Shown: piece by piece, positions 63,347-64,000 of the stretch
Layout of the letters: each line of letters opens with the position of its first letter
How positions within the stretch are numbered: the stretch's first letter is position 1
From: Aquirufa antheringensis
GTDB taxonomy: Bacteria > Bacteroidota > Bacteroidia > Cytophagales > Spirosomataceae
DNA: 64,000 bases
Assembly (NCBI RefSeq): GCF_004307425.1
Contig: NZ_SEWZ01000003.1
Location: 124,001 to 188,000, forward strand
Reading direction: 5' to 3'
The notes under the pieces: generated by a model
What the model was told of the DNA's origin: nothing
What the model saw: the letters and a program-made list of their open reading frames with translations, nothing else
Database searches by the model: none
Program-made: the position numbers and the translations under genes

Positions 63347-64000
63347 ATGGCAAAGATTAATTTCGGTGGAGTTGTTGAAGACATCGTAACAAGAGAAGAG
63401 TTTCCATTAGAGAAAGCTAGACAAGTATTAGCAGACCAAACGATCGCTGTGATCGGATATGGAGTTCAAGGTCCAGGACAAGCGTTAAACATGAAAGACA
63501 ATGGTCTAAATGTAATCGTAGGTCAACGTAAAGGTAAAACTTATGACAAAGCTGTCGCTGACGGTTGGGTTCCAGGTGTAACTTTATTTGAAATCGAAGA
63601 AGCTTTGGAAAAAGGAACGATCATTTGTTACCTACTTTCAGATGCCGCTCAAATCGAATTATGGCCTACAGTGAAGAAATATTTGACGGCTGGAAAGTCT
63701 CTTTATTTCTCACATGGTTTTGGTATCACGTACAAAGAGAAAACAGGAATCGTTCCTCCAGCAGATGTGGACGTATTCTTAGCTGCACCTAAAGGTTCAG
63801 GTACTTCATTACGTCGTTTATTCGTAGCTGGTAAAGGTTTGAACTCTTCGTTCGCTGTTTACCAAGATGCAACAGGAAAAGCGCGTGAGAAATGTATCGC
63901 GATGGCTATCGGTGTGGGTTCAGGCTATTTATTCGAAACTGATTTCTACAAAGAAGTAACGTCTGACTTAACGGGTGAGCGTGGAACATTAATGGGAGCT
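63347..64000 (+). CDS. ilvC: Ketol-acid reductoisomerase, 5' part
   Basis: 218 codons are present; the frame is open to the window edge. The ATG at 63347 gives MAKINFGGVVEDIVTREEF. The Rossmann NADPH loop is AVIGYGVQGPGQALNMKDNG, and the KARI N-domain motifs SDAAQIELWP, FSHGFGI and LAAPKGSGTSLRR follow. GVGSGYLFETDFYKEVTSDLTGERG near the end contains the start of the knotted domain with metal-binding Asp and Glu. It isomerises and reduces acetolactate, acting after IlvBN and before IlvD. Confidence 0.96.
   Translation, partial: MAKINFGGVVEDIVTREEFPLEKARQVLADQTIAVIGYGVQGPGQALNMKDNGLNVIVGQRKGKTYDKAVADGWVPGVTLFEIEEALEKGTIICYLLSDAAQIELWPTVKKYLTAGKSLYFSHGFGITYKEKTGIVPPADVDVFLAAPKGSGTSLRRLFVAGKGLNSSFAVYQDATGKAREKCIAMAIGVGSGYLFETDFYKEVTSDLTGERGTLMGA

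Overview
The window comes from a Bacteroidota chromosome, most likely a Cytophagales-type, non-gut, probably aerobic member; the genus cannot be fixed from the sequence alone. Signs are a T9SS type B C-terminal domain at the left edge, a T9SS type A tail on an amylase, a SusC/SusD pair, a DUF4954 protein, a 638-residue PurF-like enzyme of Bacteroidota type, and the Bacteroidota promoter element TAnnTTTG upstream of several genes. Gene density is high, and many genes overlap by 4 bp (ATGA junctions) in short operons.

Layout. 0-8.4 kb: end of a T9SS-secreted protein, a PurF-like enzyme, a lone nuoN, uvrA, a small outer-membrane protein and nrdB. 8.5-14.1 kb: a HupE/UreJ-like membrane protein, a GMC oxidoreductase, an NTF2-like secreted protein and the biotin operon bioF-bioD-bioA. 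14.3-26.1 kb: rho, a DOPA-dioxygenase-like gene, a fatty-acid oxidation and ornithine set (fadN-like, thiolase, rocD), gcvP and a secreted M28 peptidase. 26.3-32.6 kb: a GH130/VOC/DUF4954 operon and an ABC transporter operon (ATPase, permease, LolA-like protein) preceded by a 42-codon relic. 32.7-48.1 kb: susC-susD, a broken toxin with an intact antitoxin, glmS, then an operon of two secreted GH13 amylases, a secreted amidase and an L,D-transpeptidase. 48-51.6 kb: nnrD and a HisKA_2 histidine kinase/LuxR-type regulator pair. 51.6-54.0 kb: a small putative genomic island bounded by tRNA-Arg(CCG) and a 3' fragment of the same tRNA, carrying one AT-rich lipoprotein gene and no integrase. 54-59.2 kb: an RluA-type pseudouridine synthase, anmK, lhgO and an ABC exporter. 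59.2-64 kb: the isoleucine/valine operon ilvD-ilvB-ilvN-ilvC, with ilvC cut by the window edge.

How the parts work together. Most of the window is housekeeping metabolism: branched-chain amino acids, biotin, beta-oxidation, glycine cleavage, amino-sugar and nucleotide metabolism. The accessory content is glycan use (SusCD, GH13, GH130), secretion (T9SS) and the tRNA-linked island. No complete undescribed defence or other new system is evident. The items most worth a second look are the 2.3-kb tRNA-Arg island with clustered TTGCTACACAA repeats, a family of intergenic mini-hairpins that keep 3-nt loops while their stems change, a probable internally deleted YjbR/MmcQ gene, the half-deleted toxin before an intact antitoxin, and a Rho factor whose N-terminal helical domain is replaced by a charged disordered region.
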